This document shows, one piece after another, positions 48,090 through 56,804 of a stretch of DNA of 64,000 nt. How positions within the stretch are numbered: the stretch's first letter is position 1; every line of letters begins with the position of its first letter. The notes under the pieces are model-generated. The model made no database searches and was not told the DNA's origin. It saw nothing but the letters and a program-made list of their open reading frames with translations. Made by a program: the position numbers and the translations under genes. This DNA comes from Undibacterium parvum (GTDB lineage: Bacteria; Pseudomonadota; Gammaproteobacteria; Burkholderiales; Burkholderiaceae_D), in NCBI RefSeq assembly GCF_003955735.1, contig NZ_CP034464.1, positions 620,001-684,000 on the forward strand. Direction: 5' to 3'.

Positions 48090-49921
48090 GCGGTTTGCAG
48101 GCTTAAGCTGATCACTTTGTCGGACTCGCTGACAGCGCTGATGATGACGCGCTGTTTGCCTTCCAGATCGTGCTCAAACAAAGCCCGTGATAAGGGGTTG
48201 ATGAAGCAGGATTCGAGCTGATTACCGATGCCGCGTCCGCCATTGCTCAGGTCTTTGGTACAGCGCGCAAATAAATCATCGCGCACCGACGCCGGCATAG
48301 ACAGGCTCACCTGCAATTCTTCCTGCACCCGACGCGCCACGTTACGCAGCATGCTATCAAAAATTTTCGCCGCGACCTCTAAGCTGATGAAGTTAAACAC
48401 CACGATATTGTCGCCGATGCGGTTGAGCAATTCGGGGCGCGATAATTTGAATTTAAAATAATTTCCTATCGCCTCGCGCACCTTGAGCTCTACCGTATCG
48501 TAACTATCGCCGGGCTGCACATTTTGTATACGCTGACCATGTTGGTCTTCGACATAGATGCCTAGATTCGAAGTAAACACCAAAATAGTTTCTGAAAAAT
48601 AGGCGGTATCACCGCGCCCATCGGTGAGGCGACCGTCCTCTAAAATCTGCAGAAATTTATCCAGTATGCGCGGATGGGCTTTTTCAATTTCATCAAACAA
48701 GACCACAGAAAAAGGCTTTTCGCGCACCGCGTTCGTGAGCTCACCGCCAGCATCAAAACCGACATAGCCGGGCGGCGCACCGAGTAAGCGAGCACCACTG
48801 TGCTCTTCGGCAAACTCGCTCATATCAAAGCGCAGATAGGCACGTTCATCACCGAAGATTAGTTGGGTCAAGGTCTTGGCCAGCTCGGTTTTACCGACCC
48901 CGGTGGGCCCGGCAAAAAACAAGACGCCACGCGGACGGCTACCGCCAGAGCGCGCCTGTGCACCGGTCAAGCCCATCACGGAACGCTTCAGAATATCGAG
49001 GGTCTTGACTACCGCAGGATGCTGGCCTTTGACCCGGTCTTCTATGAAATGATGCGCATCGCGAATTTTTTCGCGCAGATAATCCTTGCGCCAAGGGTTA
49101 TCGAGGGCACCGACTTTATAACAGCGCACCGCATCGTCTATCATAGAGATGCCCAGTTGCTGGCGATCGGCCAGCTCTGTGATGTCCGACAAAGCAGTCA
49201 AAGACATGCCCTCGCTACCTTCGGTAAAGCTTTTTATAAACTGCGCGCGGGCATCATTGCCAGCCTCGGCATACCCGGCAAACAAAGGCGCCAACTGTTG
49301 TGCGGCAGCCTGGCGCGTTTCAAAATCAGGTTTCGCGATCAGCAAACTAGCGACCCGCTCGCTATCGAGCGTAAACCAGGACGGCAGATCTTGCGCACGA
49401 TTGAGCAGCCACAGCACAGGATTAAACAACGGCACACCGCCATCCTTTGGCACTAGCGGCGCCGCACTCAGGGAATTTTTTTCGGCCGCGACAAAAAACC
49501 TATGCTCGGCTTCGCCCAATTGCTCGGCTTGGCGGCTAATGCGCGAGGCAAAATCGAGCACCAAAGCGCAGCGCGCTTCGCGTTCGCCACTGAGCTTCTT
49601 CATCAGTTTACTGAGCGACTCCAGGCTAATGATTTGACAACCGTCAGCCAGTTTTAAATCAAACAGGCGGGAGGCTAATTCACGCTGCACTGGTTCATCG
49701 GGATAGACCCTTAGACCGTCGCTGGGATCGTAGATCAGCAAAAATCGATAGTCCCTGGCTTTTAAGGATTCCCATAGAGCGCGTGCCAAAGGCACCAGCG
49801 CCATGCCTTGATTGAGCGGCATTAAAAAACTATCGCGGATGCTGCCGGAAATCACATAATGCGAACGGATAGGCAGCAGTCTGTGCAGGTCTTGCAGCCA
49901 GCGGGGTGTTGGTGCATTCAT
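48086..49921 (-). CDS. AAA+ ATPase of the ClpA/B D2 type with a degenerate N-terminal ATPase-like half
   Basis: A 611-residue protein. Residues 1-300 look like a degenerate AAA+ domain without a Walker A (RSHYVISGSIRDSFL, FNPVLWLLNRAQDLPSWF). Residues 330-530 are a full Clp D2 ATPase: GPTGVGKT (338-345), VVLFDEIEKAH (406-), sensor-1 SN at 451, and RPELLNRIGDNIVVF for the arginine-finger helix. A C-terminal D2-small domain follows. It should unfold or remodel a substrate. It has no Clp N-terminal domain. The start overlaps the coiled-coil gene as ATGA, and its own stop overlaps the radical SAM start. Confidence 0.88.
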   Translation of the reverse strand: MNAPTPRWLQDLHRLLPIRSHYVISGSIRDSFLMPLNQGMALVPLARALWESLKARDYRFLLIYDPSDGLRVYPDEPVQRELASRLFDLKLADGCQIISLESLSKLMKKLSGEREARCALVLDFASRISRQAEQLGEAEHRFFVAAEKNSLSAAPLVPKDGGVPLFNPVLWLLNRAQDLPSWFTLDSERVASLLIAKPDFETRQAAAQQLAPLFAGYAEAGNDARAQFIKSFTEGSEGMSLTALSDITELADRQQLGISMIDDAVRCYKVGALDNPWRKDYLREKIRDAHHFIEDRVKGQHPAVVKTLDILKRSVMGLTGAQARSGGSRPRGVLFFAGPTGVGKTELAKTLTQLIFGDERAYLRFDMSEFAEEHSGARLLGAPPGYVGFDAGGELTNAVREKPFSVVLFDEIEKAHPRILDKFLQILEDGRLTDGRGDTAYFSETILVFTSNLGIYVEDQHGQRIQNVQPGDSYDTVELKVREAIGNYFKFKLSRPELLNRIGDNIVVFNFISLEVAAKIFDSMLRNVARRVQEELQVSLSMPASVRDDLFARCTKDLSNGGRGIGNQLESCFINPLSRALFEHDLEGKQRVIISAVSESDKVISLSLQTA

Positions 49922-51048
49922 GGTAATTTTTTCGTGATGGGCTGACTACGTGCTGCTCGTTGTTGTTCGTCTTTAAATTCTGGTAATTTACGCGCATCGA
50001 CCAATTGCACCGGTAACTCTCCGGCACCCAGACGGCGCGTCACCTGCATCTGCAAACCGCGGGCCTCTAAGGCCTTGAGCAAGGCTGGGAACTCGCTACA
50101 CCAGCGGTCTTCGGCCAGATGGTCGCGCACACTGCGTTCGTTTTCACCTTCAGCGACGGCACGAATGACGTTGAAGTTGGCGTTTTTGGTAAGCGGATTA
50201 ATCCGCATGCGCACCATGTAATTATCCCAGCCGGGCCGACGAAAATGCACGACCCCACCATCCACAAACAGCGTATTAGCGATTTCCTCAACCTGATAGC
50301 CCAGCTCTTTCAGGCTTTGCTGCAGGATCACGGCATTGGCCTGTTGGACCTGACGCTGCAAATCGGCATCGAGCAAGGCTTGTATCTGTACCCGCAACTC
50401 TGTCGCCAGAGAACTGGCGCGCACGCCGGGCAGACTTTGCTCCAATTCTCGCGCCAGAGCAGCGATCTGCTCTGGTATTTCGGCGAAATGCGCGATGCGC
50501 GCCATCAGGCGCGCCACTAAAGCCTGCGGCACGACCGCGGCACTCGCCGTGCGCAAATCAGCCTCTTTATTGTGTGCCAGCGCATCGGCGCGGCGCGCCG
50601 CTTCGGCCAATAATACCGGGCGCAATTGTTCTGACCAAGCCTGCAGACTGTGTACATACAGGGCGGTGGCTTGCTCGCTGGCTTGCTCCGTGTCTTGCTC
50701 CGTGTCTTGCTCCATGTCTTGCTCTAAGCCTTGTTGGCTGTTAGAGACTGGCGCTAAGGGACGGCTTGCGCCTACTTGGGCGGCATATCCTATGGTCTCT
50801 GCTAAGCTCATCAAGTGCGCAAAATCCTGCTCAGCCGCGAGCCGACGTTGCTGCAACTGGAGCTCACCGGTTTTCTGCGACGCGCTCTGCAAGCGCTGCT
50901 GCTGCTGACGATCATCGCGCTGCTCTGCGCGCAAGACTGCGGCAGCATCGTGCGCCTCGGCCACACGAAGCGCAGCCGTAATCGCGGCTGCAGACATTAG
51001 GGTAAGGAAAGGGTCAGCACTAAAGATGACGGTGGTGGGCCCGCTCAT
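49918..51048 (-). CDS. Coiled-coil protein of unknown function, first gene of the kinase operon
   Basis: A 376-residue soluble protein. The first half is mainly long helices and coiled coil (residues ~35-75, ~150-250). Residues 109-128 hold an EQDT/EQAS tandem repeat encoded by a 12-bp VNTR. The C-terminal half has a more globular region (NTLFVDGGVVHFRRPGWDNY, RDHLAEDRWCSEFPALLKALEARGL). I do not recognise the family. The product is probably a partner of the AAA+ ATPase encoded four bases inside its 3' end. The promoter should lie in 51049-51232. Confidence 0.8.
   Translation of the reverse strand: MSGPTTVIFSADPFLTLMSAAAITAALRVAEAHDAAAVLRAEQRDDRQQQQRLQSASQKTGELQLQQRRLAAEQDFAHLMSLAETIGYAAQVGASRPLAPVSNSQQGLEQDMEQDTEQDTEQASEQATALYVHSLQAWSEQLRPVLLAEAARRADALAHNKEADLRTASAAVVPQALVARLMARIAHFAEIPEQIAALARELEQSLPGVRASSLATELRVQIQALLDADLQRQVQQANAVILQQSLKELGYQVEEIANTLFVDGGVVHFRRPGWDNYMVRMRINPLTKNANFNVIRAVAEGENERSVRDHLAEDRWCSEFPALLKALEARGLQMQVTRRLGAGELPVQLVDARKLPEFKDEQQRAARSQPITKKLP
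50671..50730. repeat. 12-bp in-frame VNTR in the coiled-coil gene
   Basis: Five 12-bp units (TTGCTC + 6 bp) encode the acidic EQDT/EQAS repeats of the coiled-coil protein. Each unit is four codons, so copy number can vary without a frame change. Two units are identical. Confidence 0.85.
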
Positions 51049-51146
51049 AGGGTATCAGCTTAATTTGTACAAGAATGCAATATAGCATGGCGAGGTAGGC
51101 GGGTGAACTGTAGATCAATAAAACCATACATTTTCAAAATCAAATG

Positions 51147-51223
51147 GCCCAAGGCGCATATCCTATGCGGCCTGCAGGCCAAACAGGCTGGAGACACGCA
51201 TGGAATATGCGCGCTGGCGGTGG
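51147..51223 (+). repeat. Twin-hairpin repeat, copy 3
   Basis: 77 bp with GCAT-ATCCT-ATGC and CGCAT-GGAAT-ATGCG hairpins around GGCCTGCAGGCC. It ends 10 bp past the stop of the SRPBCC gene at 51233 and lies in the promoter-side gap of the four-gene operon. Confidence 0.88.
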
Positions 51224-51232
51224 TATTAAAGA

Positions 51233-51688
51233 TCAAGGACGGCGATATTGCTGCTCAATATAGTTTTTTAATCCTTGCATGCGCGCGATAACAATTTTTT
51301 TGAAGTAAAAGGCAGCGAGTCTTTCACTAAAAAATGGGAAGGTCCAAAATTTTAGCTTGATCGAATATCGAAATTTTGCCAGCGTAGAAGTGCTGCCATC
51401 CGCTCGAAAAACCCAACTGCCAGCAAAATTCTTTATAAAAAACGGTCCTTTGGTCATCTGTACTGCGGCGACCGACGGTGGATTCATTTGCATGAACTGT
51501 ACATCCATGATGAGACCCGACTTAGCAAACACGCGCACTTCGGCTCCAGGCTTTACACTACTCATACCATTTAAGATCTCTATTTTTTCTGGAAATGGAT
51601 CCCACTCATAACGAACATCATAATCTTGCGAGATTTGATAGACATCAGAAACCGGCGCGTGTATCAGTAAGCGATGTTCAACAATCAC
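51233..51688 (-). CDS. SRPBCC (START-like) family protein
   Basis: A 151-residue protein with the helix-grip fold: VEHRLLIHAPVSDVYQISQDYDVRYEWDPFPEKIE at the front and a long C-terminal helix (FKKIVIARMQGLKNYIEQQY). Such proteins bind hydrophobic ligands in a cavity. It follows the SDR-like gene at a 10-bp spacing, so the two are co-transcribed. The ligand is unknown. Confidence 0.8.
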   Translation of the reverse strand: MIVEHRLLIHAPVSDVYQISQDYDVRYEWDPFPEKIEILNGMSSVKPGAEVRVFAKSGLIMDVQFMQMNPPSVAAVQMTKGPFFIKNFAGSWVFRADGSTSTLAKFRYSIKLKFWTFPFFSERLAAFYFKKIVIARMQGLKNYIEQQYRRP

Positions 51689-51698
51689 GCTGTCCGCC

Positions 51699-53117
51699 TC
51701 ATTTCAATAAATTTTTTAGAGCCGATTCTAAATCCGGATAAGCGAAGCGAAAACCTTGTGCTTGCAGACGCCTTGGTATCACTCGCTGCCCTTCCAGTAA
51801 CAGATCTGCTTGCTCGCCCAAAGCCAGGCGCATAGGCCACGCAGGCGTAGGCATGAAGCAAGGCCGACCTAAAATGCGGGCGGCGGTCTGGCTAAATTGT
51901 TTTTGCGTGAGAGATTCCGGGGCGCAGAAGTTATAGGCCCCGTCCTGCCTGGACTCAACATCGGCTTGCTGATCGATTGCACAAAGATGAGCAATGCCTC
52001 TGACTACATCGTCCACATGTATCCAAGATAAGCATTGGCTACCACGACCGAGCGCGCCACCGAGTCCCAACTTAATCGGCAGCAGCATCATAGGTAAAGC
52101 GCCCTGCTGCCCTAGCACCAGGCCAAAGCGCATGCACTTCACATGCACGCCATATTGCTGGGCGGCCTGCGCCGCAGCCTCCCATTCTTGACATAGTTGC
52201 GACATAAAAATGGGCTGTGGCGGGCTGTCTTCCGCCAATTCGCGCTGATCGTCGGGTTCTTGTATGCCGTAGTAGCCGATTGCCGAAGCCGATAGCAGCA
52301 GCCGTGGTTTTTGGTTGGCACGCGCTATCCATGCCACGATACTGTCGGTGAGTGCGACCCGGCTAAGACGCAACTCGGCCTTACGCTTTTCACTCCAGCG
52401 CCAGCCTAGGATGCGCGCACCTGCAAGATTGATGATGACATCAAGCGGATAGGCATCGGGCAGCTCGCCCATACTGCCAATGCAGCTCACTTTGGCATCA
52501 AACAGCCATGCCGCTTGTTTGGGATTACGACTGAGGACGGTGACGCGCTGTCCGTCCGCGATTAAGGCGCGCACCAGTTGCTGACCGATAAACCCGGTAG
52601 CACCGGTGACCAGTACGCTTGCTGATTGATGGTTAAAATGCAGAGTATTGAGCATAGAAGTTGCCTCGTTTGTTTGATCATTGTTGCGATCTTCTTGTTG
52701 ATATAAACGCTGTGCCGCCAGCGCATCGCGGATTCCAGAAAGACCAACGCCCACACCACACAATGCCAGAAAAATAGTTAAGCCGCTCCAGTCTTGCGCT
52801 TGCAACATGCTCGTCTGCACCATCCAAACTGGCACATTGAGTATCAGCAGCATGATGAATGCGCCTCCGTTGATCGCCAATACAGTATGTGTAATGCGCT
52901 CGCTGGCGGGCAGTAATCGACTTCTATCCTCAATGACAAAATCCCATAATGTCAGCACGATCTCTAACGCAAAGATTAACAATAACAGTAAAGCCCAGAG
53001 GCCATGCCAGAGCCACCCAGCCAAACCGATAAACAGCAGGCTATAAATGAGTGCACGTACAGAATGAATGCTCAACTCCAGCCTAGCCGAACGGGGTTGC
53101 GGCAGCGCCTCAGTCAA
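51699..53117 (-). CDS. TIGR01777-type SDR with a membrane N-terminus
   Basis: A 472-residue protein. Residues 15-145 hold four predicted membrane helices (ALIYSLLFIGLAGWLWHGLW, ALLLLLIFALEIVLTLW and others). From residue ~165 it is an NAD(P)-dependent epimerase/SDR39U1 domain: VLVTGATGFIGQQLVRAL, INLAGARILGWRWS, LSASAIGYYG, with a QLCQEWE helix and a DDVVRGI C-terminal motif. The TIGR01777 family's substrate is not established. The membrane half is unusual for the family. The SRPBCC gene follows in the same operon. Confidence 0.85.
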   Translation of the reverse strand: MTEALPQPRSARLELSIHSVRALIYSLLFIGLAGWLWHGLWALLLLLIFALEIVLTLWDFVIEDRSRLLPASERITHTVLAINGGAFIMLLILNVPVWMVQTSMLQAQDWSGLTIFLALCGVGVGLSGIRDALAAQRLYQQEDRNNDQTNEATSMLNTLHFNHQSASVLVTGATGFIGQQLVRALIADGQRVTVLSRNPKQAAWLFDAKVSCIGSMGELPDAYPLDVIINLAGARILGWRWSEKRKAELRLSRVALTDSIVAWIARANQKPRLLLSASAIGYYGIQEPDDQRELAEDSPPQPIFMSQLCQEWEAAAQAAQQYGVHVKCMRFGLVLGQQGALPMMLLPIKLGLGGALGRGSQCLSWIHVDDVVRGIAHLCAIDQQADVESRQDGAYNFCAPESLTQKQFSQTAARILGRPCFMPTPAWPMRLALGEQADLLLEGQRVIPRRLQAQGFRFAYPDLESALKNLLK

Positions 53118-53275
53118 TTCGAACGCTAATTGAACCTACGGTGAAGGTTGCCGAAATGCGCCAAAGCACCGATCCAGATCACTAAGCTTTGCACTCTGCG
53201 GTTGAACAGACTGAAGCTAGCAAATTAGGAAGTGTAGGAGCACGGCGGGTCGGTCGCTTGAAAAAACCGATCCCA

Positions 53276-53323
53276 TAATAAAAAACTGCCTGTAAGACCC
53301 ACCATAACGGTGTCTTACAGGCA
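53276..53323 (-). terminator. Intrinsic terminator after the metalloprotease gene
   Basis: CTGCCTGTAAGAC with its complement and a T-run on the minus strand, 41 bp past the metalloprotease stop. The wider gap (53118-53363) holds no gene. Confidence 0.9.
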
Positions 53324-53363
53324 GAAAGTAGAACAGACTGGAGGTAGAAATTTTACTTAATAC

Positions 53364-55367
53364 TTATTTGATGACTACTTGCATACTGGTGCCAAACTTG
53401 CGACCTAAAGAATCAATTACTGAGAGTGATGCGGTATAAGTACCCACTTTGGTGTAGGTATGTATCGCTAAGGCAGTGCTGGCAGTTGCTGTACCGTCGC
53501 CAAAATTCCACAGATAAGTCTTGATAGTGGCACCGGCAACCGAAGCGCCTCTGGCGTCAAACGTTACAGTCACATTTCTGGCATCAGCAGCTGGTGTTAC
53601 TGGTTTAGGTGGCGTCACTGGCGGTGGTGTTACTGGAGCCGGTGGTGTCACTGTGGTTGGTGGAGGCGTAACTGGCGCACCATTCGACAAGGCGCTAGTA
53701 CCAGTGATGCTGTACTGACCAAGGCTACCGTAGTTGCTGTAACCACTGACGGTGGCACTACCTTTACCGGCACCAGTGACACTTAAGAAATACATCCCTT
53801 GTGCAGGTAAGGCAAAACTGATGGTGCTACCCAGTGTGGCATCGGCATTCGCTGAGGCAAGTACCTTGCCTTTACTGTCTAGCAATTGCAATGCCACGTC
53901 CAGATTACCACCTAAATCAGCGCCTTTGACGGTAAAACTTGCAGTGCCAGCACCAGCGATAAAACTAAACATATCAACGTCACCTGGTGTCCCTATTACA
54001 CCGCTAACGCTGAGATTGTTGTAACCGTTAGCTGATTTACTCAGCATTGCATCGGCAGTTGTGATGGTATTGCCATGATCGTCTGCTAAAGGTTTTAAAC
54101 CTTGCTTAAGCATCACTGCATAGGCGTCTTCTTTGTTGTTGGCGTTGGCGTATTCGCCTTTTGACCATTGCGTCAGATTCTTGTAATAGCCAACACCCAT
54201 GATAGGTGCCCAACCGGTTTCACCATCACCCTGCCCTTGATAATAGGCGACGGAAGTGGTGCCTTGATGCGACAGACCCAAGGTGTGACCCAACTCATGA
54301 GAAACGCACTCAGCAATCGGTTTCTCGCTATTGGCTAGGTTATTTGGGAAGCAGAAAGTACTGGCAGTTCCGGTAGAGAAAGCGCCGAAAGAATTCAAAT
54401 ATGCATAACCACCTGCAGTATGTGTTCTTGGTGTAATCAAGACAGTCATGCCGACTTTACCTGCAGGAGCGGCTGGTTTTTCGGTAGTGACGTCGACATC
54501 AAAAGGCGCATAATCTTCTACCACGCGCTGCCATACCTTTTGTATCAGGATGCGTTCCGCATCATTGTATGTAGCTGGTGTGGCATCGAGGCTAAACGCA
54601 GGATTGGCTGCATCACCGGTAAAATTGAGATAGAGAATACGGGTGGAATTTGGTTTGGTATGAAGCTTAAAGGTTTGATCCAGCGGGAATGGACTGGCGC
54701 TCGTGGCGGCTGCAGCAGTCGTCGCAGTAGTTGCTTGTTGCATGCTGCTGCCGGCAGCAGCGCCTGCTGGCACGGCGCTTTCCAGACCTGCATCGATATG
54801 CAATATGCGGCCCTTGCGATCCAAATGCACAGTGTCATCAGAGACCAATAAGTCGCGCATCGCATCGCTGCTCATCCCATACCATTTTGCAACTGCATCC
54901 AGATCATTGCCCAACAAGGCGATCGCTTTTTCACCGGACGAAAACTCTTTTAAATTAATGCGTGAGAAAGGCGCGCCTTCTGTGCTGCCCTCCGCACTAT
55001 TTGGAACGAAGCTGGCTGGCAACTCCATCTGCGCCATCATCTCTTCACTCATACGCTTTGGCGCTGCCGTTGGCATGCTGAAGTTATGTGTATCTGGCGA
55101 AAATTGGGTATTGATTTTGGTCGCGTTATAGCTAGTTTGGCCTTGCGCTACTAATTCGACGGCAGGTCCAGACTGAGCCACAGCTTGCGCTGTTACAGGC
55201 GCAGACGAGGGCATTTTTTTACTGGTGACGCGATCAGCATTGCTGGCTTGTGCATCGATTTTTTCATCGACAGTGACACCTGCGTAGATGCTGAAACCGC
55301 CGACGATCATGACAGCGAGAGCGATGGCAGTTTTGAGGACTGGCTTTTGTGGAGTTTGCTTGTTCAT
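53364..55367 (-). CDS. Secreted metzincin metalloprotease with PPC and PKD domains
   Basis: A 667-residue secreted protein starting MNKQTPQKPVLKTAIALAVM, with a signal-anchor helix near residues 11-30 and an AAAGGA ribosome binding site. A propeptide-like region precedes a metzincin catalytic domain: HELGHTLGLSH (357-367) binds zinc and PIMG is the Met-turn. A pre-peptidase C-terminal (PPC) domain follows at ~455-560. A proline-rich linker leads to a PKD domain (~590-667, FDARGASVAGATIKTYLWNFGDG). It likely degrades extracellular proteins. A c-di-GMP riboswitch controls the leader, so expression should track c-di-GMP. Confidence 0.9.
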   Translation of the reverse strand: MNKQTPQKPVLKTAIALAVMIVGGFSIYAGVTVDEKIDAQASNADRVTSKKMPSSAPVTAQAVAQSGPAVELVAQGQTSYNATKINTQFSPDTHNFSMPTAAPKRMSEEMMAQMELPASFVPNSAEGSTEGAPFSRINLKEFSSGEKAIALLGNDLDAVAKWYGMSSDAMRDLLVSDDTVHLDRKGRILHIDAGLESAVPAGAAAGSSMQQATTATTAAAATSASPFPLDQTFKLHTKPNSTRILYLNFTGDAANPAFSLDATPATYNDAERILIQKVWQRVVEDYAPFDVDVTTEKPAAPAGKVGMTVLITPRTHTAGGYAYLNSFGAFSTGTASTFCFPNNLANSEKPIAECVSHELGHTLGLSHQGTTSVAYYQGQGDGETGWAPIMGVGYYKNLTQWSKGEYANANNKEDAYAVMLKQGLKPLADDHGNTITTADAMLSKSANGYNNLSVSGVIGTPGDVDMFSFIAGAGTASFTVKGADLGGNLDVALQLLDSKGKVLASANADATLGSTISFALPAQGMYFLSVTGAGKGSATVSGYSNYGSLGQYSITGTSALSNGAPVTPPPTTVTPPAPVTPPPVTPPKPVTPAADARNVTVTFDARGASVAGATIKTYLWNFGDGTATASTALAIHTYTKVGTYTASLSVIDSLGRKFGTSMQVVIK

Positions 55368-55374
55368 TTTATTT

Positions 55375-55402
55375 CCTTTGTTATGGTGGATTTCAACAAA
55401 GG
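55375..55402 (-). promoter_or_regulatory. Ribosome-binding-site-sequestering hairpin (riboswitch expression platform)
   Basis: An 8-bp perfect inverted repeat, CCTTTGTT and AACAAAGG in the minus-strand transcript, separated by 12 bases. The downstream arm contains the AAAGG of the metalloprotease's Shine-Dalgarno site, eight bases before the ATG. When folded it should block translation. Its link to the aptamer upstream is inferred. Confidence 0.6.
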
Positions 55403-55460
55403 ACATACGCGGTCGGAAAAACGTTGTAGTAAGATCTTGTAGAATAATAATGATCATTCA

Positions 55461-55549
55461 CGTCTAACCGGTAACCCCGCTACCATGATCTTTTCAGACA
55501 TTAGGCCGGAGGCTTTGCGTCCCTGCTTTTCAGCAAGTTTGCCCTGAAC
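55461..55549 (-). ncRNA. c-di-GMP-I (GEMM-I) riboswitch aptamer
   Basis: On the minus strand, in the order of the known GEMM-I (Vc2-type) aptamer: AGGGCAAAC, a GAAA-type loop (TTGCTGAAAAGCAGG), GACGCAAAGCCTCCGGCC, then after a variable stem GGTAGCGGGGTTACCG. AGGGCAAAC rather than AAGGCAAAC points to c-di-GMP rather than cGAMP sensing, though this needs testing. It sits ~95 bp upstream of the metalloprotease start. Confidence 0.9.
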
Positions 55550-55551
55550 AC

Positions 55552-55580
55552 AGTATTGGTCGATAAAAGCGCAAAGTCAA
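55552..55580 (-). promoter_or_regulatory. Sigma-70 promoter of the riboswitch-metalloprotease transcript
   Basis: TTGACT and AATACT separated by 17 bp on the minus strand, placed so that transcription starts just before the riboswitch aptamer. The match to the -35 box is good and to the -10 box moderate. Confidence 0.6.
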
Positions 55581-55733
55581 GCCAATAAATCGATTATTTT
55601 GATTTATTTATGCGATATAAGTGCTTGATAAATAACAAAAAATATTTTTAATTTAAGTAAATTTCAATTTCATATGTATAACGCACAAGTGATTAAATTT
55701 TAAGCAAATTAATGCGGCATGTTTTTTTAAGAA

Positions 55734-56777
55734 ATGTTTATGTACCTCGGATACGCACTAAAATTGGCTGGCATATTCTTATCTATTTATGCTGCGGACG
55801 CTCTCGCTGTCGATGAAGCGGCCAGCAATAAGCACGCAGTCGCTGTGATTGCGGATTCCCAATTTAAACTGGGCAATGCCACCATTCCCATGTATATCTC
55901 CCATGATTGGGCGCTAGCGCAGCCAGAAATAACGCAGGCGGTACTGATGTTTCACGGCCGTTTGCGCAATGCGGATGTGTATTGGCGTACCGCAAAAAAT
56001 GCGCTGGCTGTTGCCAAACAGTCCCCACACAGCATATTGATCGTGCCGCAATTTTTAGCCGATGCAGATATTCAAAAACATGCACTCTCTGAGGATTTCT
56101 TACATTGGCAATGGGAGGCGTGGATGGGCGGTGAGCCAGCCAACGGCCCCTTAGCAATCAGCTCTTTTGAAGTCATCGACGCGCTTCTGAATCGACTAGC
56201 CGACCGGCAGCGCTTTCCGAATATGCGCTCGGTAGTACTAGCAGGGCACTCAGGCGGTGCTCAAATCGTACAAAGATATGCAGTGGTCGGCAAGGCTGAA
56301 GCGCTACTAAAATCACACGCGATCTCGGTTCGCTATGTGGTTGCCAATTCCTCTTCTTATCTGTATTTCAACGAAACACGCCCCTTCGCAAAGAGTGCGA
56401 GTTGCGAAAAATTTAATCAATGGAAATATGGTTGGGAGGCTGCACCAGACTACGTCGATAGTAAAAGTAGGGCCAACTATGAGACGCAATACACTCAGCG
56501 CGATGTAGTGTACTTACTAGGGGAACTCGATACAAATCCACAACATCCAGCACTCGATAAAAGCTGCTCCGCCGAATTGCAAGGTGCGTTTCGTTTAGAG
56601 CGTGGCTTACACTACTTTAACTACCTACAGCAGCGCCACCCAACGATGACACAGCAGCGCATCGTCAGAGTACCGGGCATAGCGCATGATGGTGATGCCA
56701 TGTTCGAATCAGCAGCAGGCATCTCGGCCTTGTTTGAGACAGCAACGCCTAAGCATGAGCAAAGCTCACGGAAATAA
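55734..56777 (+). CDS. Secreted alpha/beta hydrolase
   Basis: A 347-residue protein with a signal peptide (ALKLAGIFLSIYAADALA, cut near residue 27). It shows an alpha/beta-hydrolase nucleophile elbow GHSGGAQIVQRYA and a catalytic-region HDGDAMF near the C-terminus with the His. The oxyanion strand is MFHGRLRNADVY. A start at 55740 is also possible. Its substrate is unknown. It is divergent from the metalloprotease and its AT-rich upstream region (55581-55733) should contain its promoter. Confidence 0.8.
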   Translation: MFMYLGYALKLAGIFLSIYAADALAVDEAASNKHAVAVIADSQFKLGNATIPMYISHDWALAQPEITQAVLMFHGRLRNADVYWRTAKNALAVAKQSPHSILIVPQFLADADIQKHALSEDFLHWQWEAWMGGEPANGPLAISSFEVIDALLNRLADRQRFPNMRSVVLAGHSGGAQIVQRYAVVGKAEALLKSHAISVRYVVANSSSYLYFNETRPFAKSASCEKFNQWKYGWEAAPDYVDSKSRANYETQYTQRDVVYLLGELDTNPQHPALDKSCSAELQGAFRLERGLHYFNYLQQRHPTMTQQRIVRVPGIAHDGDAMFESAAGISALFETATPKHEQSSRK

Positions 56778-56804
56778 GATTTACCTGGGAATTTTGAACA
56801 CCCC

